DNA from: Marinibacterium anthonyi
GTDB lineage: Bacteria; Pseudomonadota; Alphaproteobacteria; Rhodobacterales; Rhodobacteraceae
Assembly (NCBI GenBank): GCA_003217735.2
Contig: CP031585.1
Coordinates: 4,389,501 to 4,453,500, forward strand
Direction of reading: 5' to 3'
Length of the DNA: 64,000 bases
Shown in pieces: positions 25,642-34,965 of this stretch. The notes under the pieces were generated by a model. The model had not been told where the DNA came from. It did no database searches and saw only the letters and a list, made by a program, of their open reading frames with translations. The position numbers and the translations under genes were made by a program. The number at the start of each line of letters is the position of its first letter. The first letter of the stretch is position 1.

Positions 25642-26366
25642 GCGGGACGAGCGGGACGATCTACGGGCTGGGGTTGGGCCCCGGCGATCCGGACCTGATG
25701 AGCGTCAAGGCCGACCGGCTGCTGCGCGGCGCGCGCCACGTGGCGTTCTTTCGCAAGAAGGGGCGCGCGGGACAGGCGCGGCGGATCGTGGACGGCATGA
25801 TCCCCGAGGGGGCCATCGAACATCCGATGGAATATCCCGTGACGACCGAGATCCCGCTGAGCGATCCGCGCTACAATCAGGCGCTGTCGGCGTTCTATAT
25901 AGAGTGCGCCGCGCGGCTGACCGCGCTGGCCGAGGCGGGGCAGGACGTGGTGGTGCTGTGCGAGGGCGATCCGTTCTTTTACGGGTCGTTCATGCACCTG
26001 CATTCGCGGCTGCAGGTCCCGGTCGAGGTCGTGCCCGCGACCACCGGCATGTCGGCGGCCTGGACCGCGACGGGGATGCCGATCACCTGGGGCGACGACG
26101 TGCTGACGGTGCTGATGGGAACCTTGTCCGAGGACGACCTGGCGCGGCACATGGAAACCGCCGATGCGCTGGTGGTCATGAAGATCGGGCGGAATTTCGA
26201 CAAGGTGCGCCGCGCGCTGAGCCGCGCGGGCAAGGCCGAGGCCGCGTGGATCGTGGAATTCGCCGCGATGCCGCAGCAATCGGTGCGCCGGCTGGCCGAA
26301 GTCTGCGAGGACGTGACGCCCTATTTCTCGATCGTTGTCGTGCATGGGCAGGGGCGCCGGCCGTGA
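25638..26366 (+). CDS. cobI: Precorrin-2 C20-methyltransferase
   Basis: CobI methylates precorrin-2 at C-20 with S-adenosylmethionine to form precorrin-3A. The 242-residue product has the tetrapyrrole-methylase start YGLGLGPGDPDLMSVKA and the VVLCEGDPFFYGSFMHL segment of the SAM site. The ATG at 25638 overlaps the cobH stop (ATGA); a much longer in-frame reading from 24933 runs through cobH in the wrong frame and is not real. Confidence 0.96.
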   Translation: MSGTSGTIYGLGLGPGDPDLMSVKADRLLRGARHVAFFRKKGRAGQARRIVDGMIPEGAIEHPMEYPVTTEIPLSDPRYNQALSAFYIECAARLTALAEAGQDVVVLCEGDPFFYGSFMHLHSRLQVPVEVVPATTGMSAAWTATGMPITWGDDVLTVLMGTLSEDDLARHMETADALVVMKIGRNFDKVRRALSRAGKAEAAWIVEFAAMPQQSVRRLAEVCEDVTPYFSIVVVHGQGRRP

Positions 26367-27112
26367 GCGGGTGGATCGCCATCGCGGGGCTTGGGCCCGG
26401 GGACGAGGCGCTGGTCACCCCCGAGGTCAGCGCCGCGCTGGCGCAGGCGACGGACGTGGTGGGGTATATCCCCTACGTCGCACGGGTCGCGCCGCGTGAC
26501 GGGCTGGTGCTGCATGCCTCGGACAACCGGGTGGAGGTCGACCGGGCGGCGCATGCGTTGACCATGTGTGCCGAGGGCAAGCGGGTGGTGGTGGTGTCGT
26601 CGGGCGACCCCGGCGTCTTTGCCATGGCGGCGGCGGTGTTCGAGGCGCTGGAGGACGGCCCCGAGGACTGGCGCGAGATGGACATTCGCGTGCTGCCCGG
26701 GATCACCGCGATGCTGGCGGCGGCGGCACGGGCCGGCGCGCCGCTGGGGCATGATTTCTGTGCGATCAACCTCAGTGACAACCTGAAGCCCTGGGCGCTG
26801 ATCGAGAAGCGGCTGCGGCTGGCGGTTGAGGCGGATTTCGCCATGGCCTTCTACAACCCGCGGTCAAAATCGCGGCCCGAGGGGTTCGGGCGCGCGCTGG
26901 AGGTGCTGCGCGAGGCCGCCGGGGACGCAAGGCCGGTGATCTTTGCCCGCGCGGTCAGCCGGGCGGATGAAAGCCTGCGGGTGGTGCCGCTGAGCGAGGC
27001 GACGCCGGATATGGCGGACATGCAGACCGTGGTGCTGGTGGGGTCATCCGCCACGCGGGTGATCCCGCGCAAGGGCGCGCCGCTGGTCTACACGCCCCGG
27101 AAGGTGCCGTGA
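26363..27112 (+). CDS. cobJ: Precorrin-3B C17-methyltransferase
   Basis: CobJ methylates C-17 of precorrin-3B and drives ring contraction to precorrin-4. The 249-residue product shows the methylase start IAIAGLGPGDEALVTPEV, the VVVVSSGDPGVFAMA SAM loop and the family-specific CAINLSDNLKPWALIEKRL. GTG at 26363 overlaps the cobI stop. Its last 25 bases overlap the 3' end of cobK on the other strand. Confidence 0.96.
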   Translation: MSGWIAIAGLGPGDEALVTPEVSAALAQATDVVGYIPYVARVAPRDGLVLHASDNRVEVDRAAHALTMCAEGKRVVVVSSGDPGVFAMAAAVFEALEDGPEDWREMDIRVLPGITAMLAAAARAGAPLGHDFCAINLSDNLKPWALIEKRLRLAVEADFAMAFYNPRSKSRPEGFGRALEVLREAAGDARPVIFARAVSRADESLRVVPLSEATPDMADMQTVVLVGSSATRVIPRKGAPLVYTPRKVP

Positions 27113-27840
27113 TGGACCCAGTCCAGCACGTCTTCGACAAGGCCGCATTCCAGCCGCTTGGGCAATTCCGGCCGGTCGATCATGATGACCGGCAGGCCAA
27201 GCTGGCGGGCGGCGGCGATCTTGGCATAGGCGCCGGAGCCGCCGGAATTCTTCGACACGACGCAGTCGATCGCGTGATCCCGCAGCAGCTTCAGATCGTC
27301 GGCCTCGGCAAAGGGGCCCCGGGCGATGATGGCCTGGGCATCGGGCAGCGGCAGGGGCGCGGACGGCGGATCGACCAGGCGCAGGACGTAATGATGTTGC
27401 GGCTGGGTGGCGAAGACGTCGATCTGCTGGCGGCCAATGGCAAGAAAGACCCGCTGGGCGGGACCGGAGAGCGCGAGCGCCGCCGCCGCCATGTCATGGA
27501 CGTGGATCCAGTGATCGCGCGGCTCGGCTCGCCAGGGCGGGCGGGTCAGCGCGATGAGCGGCACGCCGGTCAGTTCCGACGCGGCGATGGCATTGCGGCT
27601 CATCCGCGCGGCGAAGGGATGGGTGGCGTCGATCAGATGCGTGATCTGGTGGTCGCGCAGGTAGGCGGCAAGGCCCTCGGGGCCGCCGAAGCCGCCGGTG
27701 CGCTGCGGGATCGGGCTTGGCACCGGGTGGGCGACGCGACCGGCCAGCGACAGGGTTGCGGCAAGGCCGGAGGCGGCCACCGCGTGGACAAGGGCGGTGG
27801 CATCGGACGTGCCGCCAAGAATAAGGAGGTTCGGGCGCAT
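27088..27840 (-). CDS. cobK: Precorrin-6A reductase, inverted within the cob operon
   Basis: CobK reduces precorrin-6A to precorrin-6B with NADPH. The 250-residue product starts MRPNLLILGGTSDATALVHA and carries IDATHPFAARMSRNA and SKNSGGSGAYAKIAAARQL, both typical of the family. It is encoded on the strand opposite to all surrounding cob genes. Its start codon shares two bases with that of cobL (CATG at 27838-27841) and its end overlaps cobJ by 25 bp. A promoter would have to lie inside cobL, and no good ribosome site precedes it. Long upstream extensions of this frame are antisense to cobL and rejected. Confidence 0.93.
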   Translation of the reverse strand: MRPNLLILGGTSDATALVHAVAASGLAATLSLAGRVAHPVPSPIPQRTGGFGGPEGLAAYLRDHQITHLIDATHPFAARMSRNAIAASELTGVPLIALTRPPWRAEPRDHWIHVHDMAAAALALSGPAQRVFLAIGRQQIDVFATQPQHHYVLRLVDPPSAPLPLPDAQAIIARGPFAEADDLKLLRDHAIDCVVSKNSGGSGAYAKIAAARQLGLPVIMIDRPELPKRLECGLVEDVLDWVHHGTFRGV

Positions 27841-29029
27841 GGGTGACACACCGTGGCTGTCGATCATCGGGTTGGGAGAGGATGGACCGGAAGGCCTGCC
27901 CATCGCAAGCCGGAGCGCGTTGTGGCAGGCCGAGGTGATCATGGGTCCGCCGAGACATCTGCGCCTTCTGGGCGAGGTGACCACGGAAACCGTGGAATGG
28001 CCGGTGCCGTTTTCCGACGGGATCGACGTGCTGATGGCGATGAAGGGGCGGAAGGTGGCCGTTCTGGCGTCGGGCGATCCGTTCTGGTTCGGGGCGGGCA
28101 CGGCGTTGACGCGCCTTTTGGAGCCCGGCGAATGGCGGGCGTTTCCGGGACCGTCGTGCTTTGGTCTGACCGCCGCGCGGCTGGGCTGGCCCATGGAACA
28201 GGTCGACTGCCTGGGGCTGCACGCCAAGCCGCTGTCGCGGCTGCGCCCCGCTTTGGCCAGGGGCGCGCGGCTGATCGTGACGCTGCGCGATGGCGCGGCG
28301 GTGACGGCTTTGGGGCGATACCTGACCGAGGTCGGGTTCGGGTCGTCCACGGTCTGGGTGCTGGAAGCGCTGGGGGGCCCGCGGGAACGGGTGACATCCG
28401 CGCGGGCCGACGCGCTGGACGGGGCGTTCGGGCACCCGGTGGTGGCGGCGATCGAGGTCGGCGACGGCCCTGCCCTGCCCTGCGTGCCGGGCCTGCCCGA
28501 TGATCGTTTCGACCACGACGGACAGATCACCAAGCGGCCCGTGCGGGCGCTGACGCTGTCGGCGCTGGCACCGAGGCCGGGCGAGATGCTGTGGGATATC
28601 GGCGGCGGATCGGGGTCGGTGGCCATCGAATGGCTGCTGGCGCATCCCGCCAACCGGGCGATTTCCATCGAGGCCGACGCGACGCGGGCCGACCGGCTGG
28701 TGGCCAATGCCGCCGCGCTGGGGGTGGACCGGCTGGCCTGCGTGACCGGGCGGGCGCCGGATGCGCTGGACGGGCTGGACGTGCCGGATGCGGTCTTTGT
28801 CGGCGGCGGGTTGTCGGCGGCGCTGCTGGAGCGGCTGATGCTGTTGGCGCCGGGCACGCGGATCGTGGCCAACGCCGTGACGCTGGAATCCGAGGCGATG
28901 TTGGTTGCCGCGCGGGCGGCACACGGCGGCGACCTGATGCGGATCGACCTGGCGCAGGCGAAACCGCTGGGCACGCGCACCGGCTGGGCGGCGTCCTATC
29001 CGATCGTGCAATGGGCCGTCGTGCTGTGA
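27839..29029 (+). CDS. cobL: Precorrin-6B C5,15-methyltransferase (decarboxylating)
   Basis: CobL methylates C-5 and C-15 and removes the C-12 acetate carboxyl. The 396-residue product combines a CbiE-like methylase (about 1-200; LSIIGLGEDG and VLASGDPFWFGAGT) with a CbiT-like methyltransferase (about 210-396; GEMLWDIGGGSGSVAIEWLL). AAGGAGG about 10 bases upstream of the ATG is a strong ribosome site that lies inside the antisense cobK gene. The GTG of cobE overlaps its stop. Confidence 0.95.
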   Translation: MGDTPWLSIIGLGEDGPEGLPIASRSALWQAEVIMGPPRHLRLLGEVTTETVEWPVPFSDGIDVLMAMKGRKVAVLASGDPFWFGAGTALTRLLEPGEWRAFPGPSCFGLTAARLGWPMEQVDCLGLHAKPLSRLRPALARGARLIVTLRDGAAVTALGRYLTEVGFGSSTVWVLEALGGPRERVTSARADALDGAFGHPVVAAIEVGDGPALPCVPGLPDDRFDHDGQITKRPVRALTLSALAPRPGEMLWDIGGGSGSVAIEWLLAHPANRAISIEADATRADRLVANAAALGVDRLACVTGRAPDALDGLDVPDAVFVGGGLSAALLERLMLLAPGTRIVANAVTLESEAMLVAARAAHGGDLMRIDLAQAKPLGTRTGWAASYPIVQWAVVL

Positions 29030-29379
29030 TCGTGGCGGGGTTCGGGTTTCGCGAGGGCGCCGGGGTGGAGAGCCTGGCCGATGCGCTGGCCGCTGCTGGC
29101 GGCCCCGCGCCCGAGGCGCTGGCCACCCTGCCCGGCAAGGCCGATCACCCGGCCTTTGCCGCGCTGGCGCACCGGCTGGCCCTGCCCGTGCGCGCAGCCG
29201 CACCCGACGGGCGGGCGACGCTTACGCAATCGCCCGCTTCGTTGGCCATCCATGGCACCGGCAGCGTGGCCGAGGCCACGGCGCTGGCCGCCGCCGGGGC
29301 ACATGCGCGGCTGCTGGGCCCAAGGGCCGTATCCTTTGACCGGATGGCCACCTGCGCCATCGCCGTGGGAGACAATTGA
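29026..29379 (+). CDS. cobE: CobE (CbiG C-terminal-like) cobalamin biosynthesis protein
   Basis: The 117-residue product matches the CobE/CbiG_C group, beginning [20 protein letters not shown] and containing [22 protein letters not shown]. The exact function is unsettled; a role in precorrin handling around ring contraction has been proposed for the family. I start it at GTG 29026, overlapping the cobL stop as elsewhere in this operon; the ATG at 29011 would add five residues. Confidence 0.88.
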   Translation: MIVAGFGFREGAGVESLADALAAAGGPAPEALATLPGKADHPAFAALAHRLALPVRAAAPDGRATLTQSPASLAIHGTGSVAEATALAAAGAHARLLGPRAVSFDRMATCAIAVGDN

Positions 29380-30173
29380 TGACCGTTCATTTCATCGGCG
29401 CCGGACCCGGCGCGCCCGACCTGCTGACCCTGCGGGGCCGCGACATCATCGCCGCCTGCCCGGTGTGCCTGTATGCCGGATCGCTGGTGCCCAGGGCCGT
29501 GCTGGCGCATTGCCCCGAAGGCGCGCATGTCGTGAACACCGCGCCGATGGACCTGGACGCGATCATGGCCGAAATCCGCGCCGCGCATGAGCAGGGCAAG
29601 GATATCGCGCGGCTGCATTCGGGCGACCTGTCGGTGTGGTCGGCCATGGGCGAACAACTGCGCCGGCTGAAGGCCGAAGGCATCCCCTTTACCGTCACGC
29701 CCGGCGTGCCGAGCTTTGCCGCCGCCGCCGCCGCCCTGGGCGCGGAACTGACCCTGCCGGGGATCGCGCAGTCGGTGATCCTGACGCGCACGCCGGGGCG
29801 GGCATCGTCGATGCCCGATGGCGAGACGCTGGAGAATTTCGGGCGCACGGGCGCGACGCTGGCGCTGCACCTGTCGATCGGCAATATCGCCAGGGTGGTG
29901 GCGGACCTGGTGCCCCATTACGGGGCCGATTGCCCGGTGGCGGTGGTCTTTCGGGCCTCCTGGCCGGACGAACGGATCATCCATGCGACGCTGGACAGCG
30001 TCGAGGCGGCTTTGGAGCCGGACATCACGCGGACGGCGCTGATCCTCGTGGGGCGGGCGCTGGCGGGCGAGGGGTTCACGGAAAGCTGCCTGTATTCGGC
30101 GGATTACGACCGGCGGTACCGGCCGCAGACCGCGGACAGCCAATGGGTCGACTGGACCGAAGGCGATGACTGA
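29379..30173 (+). CDS. cobM: Precorrin-4 C11-methyltransferase
   Basis: CobM methylates C-11 of precorrin-4 to give precorrin-5. The 264-residue product begins [19 protein letters not shown] and contains [20 protein letters not shown] and [13 protein letters not shown], typical of the CobM/CbiF methylases. The ATG shares one base with the cobE stop, and cobB overlaps the end by 8 bp. Confidence 0.96.
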   Translation: MTVHFIGAGPGAPDLLTLRGRDIIAACPVCLYAGSLVPRAVLAHCPEGAHVVNTAPMDLDAIMAEIRAAHEQGKDIARLHSGDLSVWSAMGEQLRRLKAEGIPFTVTPGVPSFAAAAAALGAELTLPGIAQSVILTRTPGRASSMPDGETLENFGRTGATLALHLSIGNIARVVADLVPHYGADCPVAVVFRASWPDERIIHATLDSVEAALEPDITRTALILVGRALAGEGFTESCLYSADYDRRYRPQTADSQWVDWTEGDD

Positions 30174-31503
30174 CATGCCCCCCGAATTGCCCGGAATGCC
30201 CCCCGGATTGCTGGTGTCCGCCCCCGCGTCGGGGACGGGCAAGACGACCGTCATGCTGGGGCTGTTGCGGGCGCTGGCCGAGGACGGGCTGGAGGTGCAG
30301 CCGTTCAAGTCCGGCCCCGATTACATCGACCCGGCGTTCCATTTCGCCGCCGCGCGGCGGGCGTCGTTCAATGTCGACACCTGGGCGATGGACGATGGCC
30401 TGCTGAACGCGGTGGGGGCGCGGGCCATGGGCGCCGATATCGTCATCGCCGAAGGGTCGATGGGCCTGTACGACGGGGTCGCGACGCAGGGGCAGTCGGG
30501 CTTTGGCACGTCGGCGGAAACGGCGGCGCGGATGGGCTGGCCCGTGGTGCTGGTGATCGATGCCGGCGGACAGGCGCAATCGGCGGCGGCGACGGCCCTG
30601 GGCTTTCGCAGCTACCGGCCGGACCTGCCGTTCGCGGGGGTGATCCTGAACCGGGTGGCGTCGCCCCGCCACGAACGGCTGATCCGGCGGGGGATGGAGG
30701 CGGTCGATATCCCCGTGCTGGGCGTGCTGCCGCGACGGGGCGACCTGACGCTGCCGGAACGGCATCTGGGGCTGATCCAGGCAGTGGAACATCCGGACCT
30801 GGAAACCGCGATTGCCGGCTACGCGCAGTTCCTGCGGGCCCATGTGGACCTGGCGGCGATCCGGGCGGCGGCGGCGTCGGTGTCGTTGCGCGGGACCGGG
30901 ACTTTGCCGCAGCCGCCGGCGCAGCGGATCGCGCTGGCGCGGGATGCGGCGTTTTCGTTCACCTATCCGCATATCCTGGAAGGCTGGCGCGCGGCGGGGG
31001 CCGAGATCGTGCCGTTTTCGCCGCTGGCGGACGAGGCGCCCGACGGGGATGCGGATATCGTGTGGTTGCCGGGTGGGTACCCGGAATTGCACGCCGGGCC
31101 ACTGGCGGCGGCGGGGACGTTTCTGGACGGTCTGCGCGCCCATGCCGCGACGCGGCCCGTGCATGGGGAATGCGGCGGCTACATGGCCCTGGGCGAGGCG
31201 CTGATCGACAAGGAAGGCGTGTCGCACCGGATGGCGGGCCTGCTGGGGCTGGTGACGTCGTATGAGACGCGCAAGTTCCACCTGGGCTATCGGCGCGCGG
31301 TGCTTGAGGCGCCGATGCCGGGGTTTGGTGCGGGTGCGGCGCTGCGGGGGCACGAGTTCCACTATTCCACGATCACTGAGCAGCCGGATGCGCCCCTGGC
31401 CCGGGTCGGGGATGCGGATGGCAACGCGGTGCCCGAGACCGGGTCGCGGCGGGGCCATGTGACCGGGACGTTCTTTCACCTGATCGCGGGAGAAGCGGGA
31501 TGA
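30166..31503 (+). CDS. cobB: Hydrogenobyrinic acid a,c-diamide synthase
   Basis: CobB amidates the a and c side chains before cobalt insertion. The 445-residue product has the N-terminal ATPase ([19 protein letters not shown] and [14 protein letters not shown]) and a C-terminal glutamine amidotransferase with the nucleophile cysteine in [11 protein letters not shown] (about residue 336). Its 3' neighbour cobA overlaps by 4 bp. In this aerobic operon the natural substrate is the cobalt-free ring. Confidence 0.96.
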   Translation: MTDMPPELPGMPPGLLVSAPASGTGKTTVMLGLLRALAEDGLEVQPFKSGPDYIDPAFHFAAARRASFNVDTWAMDDGLLNAVGARAMGADIVIAEGSMGLYDGVATQGQSGFGTSAETAARMGWPVVLVIDAGGQAQSAAATALGFRSYRPDLPFAGVILNRVASPRHERLIRRGMEAVDIPVLGVLPRRGDLTLPERHLGLIQAVEHPDLETAIAGYAQFLRAHVDLAAIRAAAASVSLRGTGTLPQPPAQRIALARDAAFSFTYPHILEGWRAAGAEIVPFSPLADEAPDGDADIVWLPGGYPELHAGPLAAAGTFLDGLRAHAATRPVHGECGGYMALGEALIDKEGVSHRMAGLLGLVTSYETRKFHLGYRRAVLEAPMPGFGAGAALRGHEFHYSTITEQPDAPLARVGDADGNAVPETGSRRGHVTGTFFHLIAGEAG

Positions 31504-32228
31504 GCGGGTTCGTGAGCTTTGTGGGGTCGGGTCCGGGCGATCCGGAACTGCTGACCCTGAAGGCGGTGGACCGGCTGAAACGGGCGGATGCGGTGCTGTT
31601 CGACGATCTGTCGTCGGGGCCGATCCTGGCGCATGTGCGCCCCGATGCGGACCTGGTGGGCGTCGGCAAACGCGCCGGACGGCCATCGCCCAGGCAGGAC
31701 CACGTAAGCCGGCTGCTGCTGGATTACGCCCAAAGCGGTCAACGGGTCGTGCGGCTGAAGTCCGGCGATGGCGGGATGTTCGGGCGGCTCGAGGAAGAGC
31801 TGGTGACGCTGCAGGCGGCCGGTGTGCCCTACGAGATCATTCCCGGTGTGCCGTCCGCCTGCGCGGCGGCGGCGGCGGCGGGGATCCCGCTGACCCGGCG
31901 GCTGACGGCGCGGCGGGTGCAGTTCGTCACCGGCCATGACGTCACGGGCGCCCTGCCCGAGGATCTGAACCTGGCGGCGCTGGCCGATCCGGGGGCGACG
32001 ACGGTGGTCTTCATGGGGAAACGGACGTTTCCGGGATTTGCCGCGCTGCTGATGGCGAACGGGCTGCCGGGGGACACGCCGGCCTTGCTGGCCGAGAACG
32101 TGAGCCATGCGGATCAGCGGCTTGTCCGTTCCAGTGTTGCCGCGCTGGCGCAGGAGCTGGCCGACGGCGGTCCGGGGGTGAACCCGGCGCTGATCCTCTA
32201 CGGGCCGCTGGCGGGGGACGCGCCGTGA
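31500..32228 (+). CDS. cobA: Uroporphyrinogen-III C-methyltransferase
   Basis: This SUMT makes precorrin-2 from uroporphyrinogen III, the branch point into B12 and sirohaem. The 242-residue product begins FVSFVGSGPGDPELLTLKA and has VVRLKSGDGGMFGRLEEEL and PLTRRLTARRVQFVTGH. It is a single-domain form without the dehydrogenase/chelatase half of CysG. Placing it at the end of the operon puts entry into the pathway under the same riboswitch. Confidence 0.95.
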   Translation: MSGFVSFVGSGPGDPELLTLKAVDRLKRADAVLFDDLSSGPILAHVRPDADLVGVGKRAGRPSPRQDHVSRLLLDYAQSGQRVVRLKSGDGGMFGRLEEELVTLQAAGVPYEIIPGVPSACAAAAAAGIPLTRRLTARRVQFVTGHDVTGALPEDLNLAALADPGATTVVFMGKRTFPGFAALLMANGLPGDTPALLAENVSHADQRLVRSSVAALAQELADGGPGVNPALILYGPLAGDAP

Positions 32229-32959
32229 TCACGCTGCACCTGATCGGCATCGGCACGGGCAATCCCGATCACGTGACGATGGAGGCGCGCAAGGCGATGG
32301 CCGGCGCGGACCTGATCCTGGTGCCCGAGAAAGGCGACGACAAGACCGACCTGGCCGACCTGCGGCGCCAGATCGTGGCGGAGGTCTGTCCGGATGTGAC
32401 GGTCGAAGGCTTCGCGATGCCGGTGCGGGACCCGGCCCTGCCCTACCTGGAGCGGGTGGAGCGCTGGCATGACGCGATTGCCGGGCGGTGGGCCGGGGCG
32501 ATGGCGCGGTATCCGCAGGCGCGGGAGGTGGTGTTGCTGGTCTGGGGGGATCCGTCGCTGTACGACAGCACCTTGCGGATCGCGGCGCGGCTTCGGCCTG
32601 CGCCGAAGCTGCGCGTGGTGCCGGGGATCACGGCGCTGCAGGCGCTGACGGCGGCGCATGCGATCCCGCTGAACACCGTGAACGGGCCGGTGACGATCAC
32701 CACGGGGCGGCGGCTGCGCGATCACGGCTGGCCCGAGGGGGCCGAGACGGTCGCGGTGATGCTGGACGGGGAGTGCAGTTTCCTGGGGCTGGCACCGGAG
32801 GGCGTTCGGATCTGGTGGGGCGCCTGCCTGGGGATGGCGAACCAGGTGCTGGACGCCGGGCCGCTGGCGGAGGCGGGGCCGAGGATCGTGGCCGCACGGG
32901 CCGAGGCGCGGGCGGCGCATGGGTGGATCATGGACATCTACCTGCTGCGCCGGACCTGA
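32225..32959 (+). CDS. cobF: Precorrin-6A synthase (deacetylating)
   Basis: CobF methylates C-1 of precorrin-5 and releases the extruded acetyl group as acetate. The 244-residue product starts ITLHLIGIGTGNPDHVTMEA and contains LLVWGDPSLYDSTLRIA and the DGECSFLGL region. CobF is characteristic of the oxygen-dependent route. GTG at 32225 overlaps the cobA stop. It is the last gene before a pair of palindromes. Confidence 0.95.
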   Translation: MITLHLIGIGTGNPDHVTMEARKAMAGADLILVPEKGDDKTDLADLRRQIVAEVCPDVTVEGFAMPVRDPALPYLERVERWHDAIAGRWAGAMARYPQAREVVLLVWGDPSLYDSTLRIAARLRPAPKLRVVPGITALQALTAAHAIPLNTVNGPVTITTGRRLRDHGWPEGAETVAVMLDGECSFLGLAPEGVRIWWGACLGMANQVLDAGPLAEAGPRIVAARAEARAAHGWIMDIYLLRRT

Positions 32960-32972
32960 GAGGCCCGGCGCC

Positions 32973-33023
32973 AGATTTTTCGGCCGAAAAATCTCGATCC
33001 GGAAAGTCCTGCGAATTTTCCGG
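32973..33023. terminator. Two palindromes between convergent cobF and dehydrogenase genes
   Basis: A perfect 22-bp palindrome (32973-32994, arms AGATTTTTCGG) is followed by a second inverted repeat with CCGGAAA/TTTCCGG arms (32999-33023). Each can fold on either strand with runs of T inside the stem, so the pair probably terminates both convergent transcripts. Similar elements lie at 51543-51619. Confidence 0.65.
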
Positions 33024-33038
33024 GACCCGCGTCAGATG

Positions 33039-33995
33039 TCAGACGAGGCCTTTGCTTTCGGGGACCGGGGTCAGCACGGTTCCGTCGTCGAAGTACTTGA
33101 AGAGGTTGTCGCAGACCAGGTCGCCCATCGCCTGGCGCGTCTCGACCGAGGCGCTGCCGACATGGGGCGCCAGCACGACGTTCTCCATCGCCTTGAGCGC
33201 ATCGGGGATCTTCGGTTCGGATTCGAACACGTCAAGCCCCGCCCCGCCCAGGGCCCCTTCCTCGAGCGCCTTCACCATCGCGGGTTCGTCCACCACGGTG
33301 CCGCGCGCCACGTTGACCAGGATCCCGTCGGGCCCCAGCGCGCGGATCACGGCGTCCGACACCAGGTGCCGGGTTGCCGCCCCGCCGGGGGTGATGACCA
33401 TCAGCACCTCGGCGCGTTTCGCCATCTCGACAAGGTCGGGGCAATATTCCCAGCCGACGTTCTTGTCGCTGCGCGCGTGGTAGAGCACCGTCGCGTTGAA
33501 CGCCTCGGCCCGCCTGGCGATGGTCTGGCCGATCCGGCCCAGGCCGACGATGCCGACCACCCGGTTCTGCACGGATTTCGTCAGCGGGAAGGCCCCGTCG
33601 GTTTCCCACTTGCCCGACCGCGCCCAGTGATCCGCCGCCACGATCCGCCGGCTTGCGGCGAGCCAGAGCAGGATCGCGGTATCGGCGACCTCTTCGTTCA
33701 GGACGTCCGGCGTGTGGGTGACGATGATGCCCCGTTCGGCCGCTGCCCTGGCGTCGATCCCGTCATAGCCGACGCCGAAGCTGGAGACGAGTTTGAGGTT
33801 CGGCGCCGCCTCCATCACGTCGGGGGGCAGGCGGCCCCCGGTGACGGCGGCGGTAAAGGCCGGGCCTTCGGCGGCCAGGAAGGCCGCGCGGTCGGGCTGA
33901 TCGGCCAGCGCCACCATGTCGAAGCGCGCGGACAGGCGGGTGTTCATGGCGGGCGTCACGCCCCCCAGCACAAGCAGTTTCGGTTTGTCAGTCAT
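33039..33995 (-). CDS. D-isomer-specific 2-hydroxyacid dehydrogenase
   Basis: The 318-residue product is an NAD(P)-dependent reductase of the glyoxylate/hydroxypyruvate type. It has the nucleotide-binding GLGRIGQTIARR (about 150), the substrate arginine in VNVARGTVVDE, the acid in FESEPKIP, and the catalytic histidine in VLAPHVGSAS. It is last in the minus-strand sugar-acid operon and overlaps the FAH gene by 8 bp. In a diketo-deoxy acid pathway it could interconvert a two- or three-carbon hydroxy acid such as glycolate and glyoxylate; this is inference. Confidence 0.88.
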   Translation of the reverse strand: MTDKPKLLVLGGVTPAMNTRLSARFDMVALADQPDRAAFLAAEGPAFTAAVTGGRLPPDVMEAAPNLKLVSSFGVGYDGIDARAAAERGIIVTHTPDVLNEEVADTAILLWLAASRRIVAADHWARSGKWETDGAFPLTKSVQNRVVGIVGLGRIGQTIARRAEAFNATVLYHARSDKNVGWEYCPDLVEMAKRAEVLMVITPGGAATRHLVSDAVIRALGPDGILVNVARGTVVDEPAMVKALEEGALGGAGLDVFESEPKIPDALKAMENVVLAPHVGSASVETRQAMGDLVCDNLFKYFDDGTVLTPVPESKGLV

Positions 33996-34836
33996 CCATC
34001 TTCACATCCTGGCGCTGCTGGCCAAGTCCTTCGATTCCCAGTTCCATCACGTCGCCCGGCGCCAGGTAGACCGGGTCCGGCTTCATCCCCATGCCGACGC
34101 CCGGGGGCGTGCCGGTCGAAATGACATCCCCCGGATAGAGCGTGAAAAGCCCCGAGAGATGTTCGATGATCTGCGCCACGGTGAAGATCATCGTGGACGT
34201 GTTGCCGGTCTGCATCCGCTTGCCGTTCACGTCCAGCCACATGTCCAGCTTCTGCGGATCCTCGACCTCGTCCCTTGTCACCATCCAGGGGCCGGTGGGC
34301 CCGAAGGTGTCGCAGGACTTGCCCTTGGTCCACTGGCCCGACAGCCGGCCCTGAAAGCGGCGTTCGGACACGTCGTTGCAGACGCAATAGCCCGCCACGT
34401 AATCCAGCGCGTCGGCTTCGCTGACGTATTTCGCCGTCTTGCCGATGACCACGCCCAGTTCGACCTCCCAGTCGGACCGTTTGGACCCGCGCGGCAGGAC
34501 CACGTCGTCGTTGGGGCCGACGATGGCGGAATTGGCCTTCATGAAGAGGATCGGGTGTTCGGGAATGTCGGCGCCGGTCTCGGCGGCGTGGTCGGAATAG
34601 TTCAGGCCGATGCACATGAACTTGCCGATATTGCCGACGCAGGGGCCCAGGCGGGGCGTGCCTTCGACCAGCGGCAGGCTTTCGGGGTCCAGCGGGCGCA
34701 GCATGTCGAGCGTGGCGTCGCCCAGCGTCGCGCCGGTGATGTCGGGCATGTGGCCGGACAGGTCGCGGATCGCGCCGGAGGCGTCGATCAGGCCCGGCTT
34801 TTCACTGCCGGGCGGGCCGTAACGGACGAGTTTCAT
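33988..34836 (-). CDS. Fumarylacetoacetate hydrolase-family enzyme, likely 2,4-diketo-3-deoxy sugar-acid hydrolase
   Basis: The 282-residue product has an N-terminal cap (MKLVRYGPPGSEKPGLIDA) and the FAH fold with GLNYSDHAAETG, the metal-binding EVELGVVIGK, and GDVISTGTPPGVGMG. This subgroup is often labelled ureidoglycolate lyase, but in sugar-acid loci it hydrolyses 2,4-diketo-3-deoxy acids to pyruvate and a hydroxy acid, as in the L-fucose and L-rhamnose oxidative routes. The neighbouring SDR and IlvD/Edd dehydratase supply the two preceding steps, so I prefer that role. AAAGGAG precedes the start by seven bases. Confidence 0.82.
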   Translation of the reverse strand: MKLVRYGPPGSEKPGLIDASGAIRDLSGHMPDITGATLGDATLDMLRPLDPESLPLVEGTPRLGPCVGNIGKFMCIGLNYSDHAAETGADIPEHPILFMKANSAIVGPNDDVVLPRGSKRSDWEVELGVVIGKTAKYVSEADALDYVAGYCVCNDVSERRFQGRLSGQWTKGKSCDTFGPTGPWMVTRDEVEDPQKLDMWLDVNGKRMQTGNTSTMIFTVAQIIEHLSGLFTLYPGDVISTGTPPGVGMGMKPDPVYLAPGDVMELGIEGLGQQRQDVKMDD

Positions 34837-34853
34837 TGGGGGACTCCTTTCTG

Positions 34854-34964
34854 GTGGTCGCGCCGGAGGCGCGCGTTATGGAGGCGCGCGTCAGTGGTCG
34901 CGCCGGAGGCGCGCGGAATTGGTTTTGCCGGAGGCGCGCGGAATTGGTTTTGCCGGAAGCGCGC
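34854..34964 (-). repeat. GGAGGCGCGC short repeats between FAH and dehydratase genes
   Basis: The 129-bp gap holds five copies of GGAGGCGCGC (the last with one change) starting at 34865, 34880, 34905, 34930 and 34955. A 21-bp stretch (34854-34874) recurs exactly at 34894-34914. The copies run up to the dehydratase stop codon. The core resembles the cobN repeat. Confidence 0.9.
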
Positions 34965-34965
34965 A

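Noticed and set aside
24933-26366. Extended N-terminus for cobI
   Set aside because: The first 235 codons lie out of frame over cobG/cobH; the ATG at 25638 overlapping the cobH stop fits the family start.
33988-34836. Naming the FAH-family gene ureidoglycolate lyase because of purine genes in the window
   Set aside because: It lies 30 kb from the urate locus, which has its own allA, and is surrounded by sugar-acid genes.
34837-34965. A small gene between the FAH and dehydratase genes
   Set aside because: The interval is almost entirely the GGAGGCGCGC repeat and has no start with a proper ribosome site.
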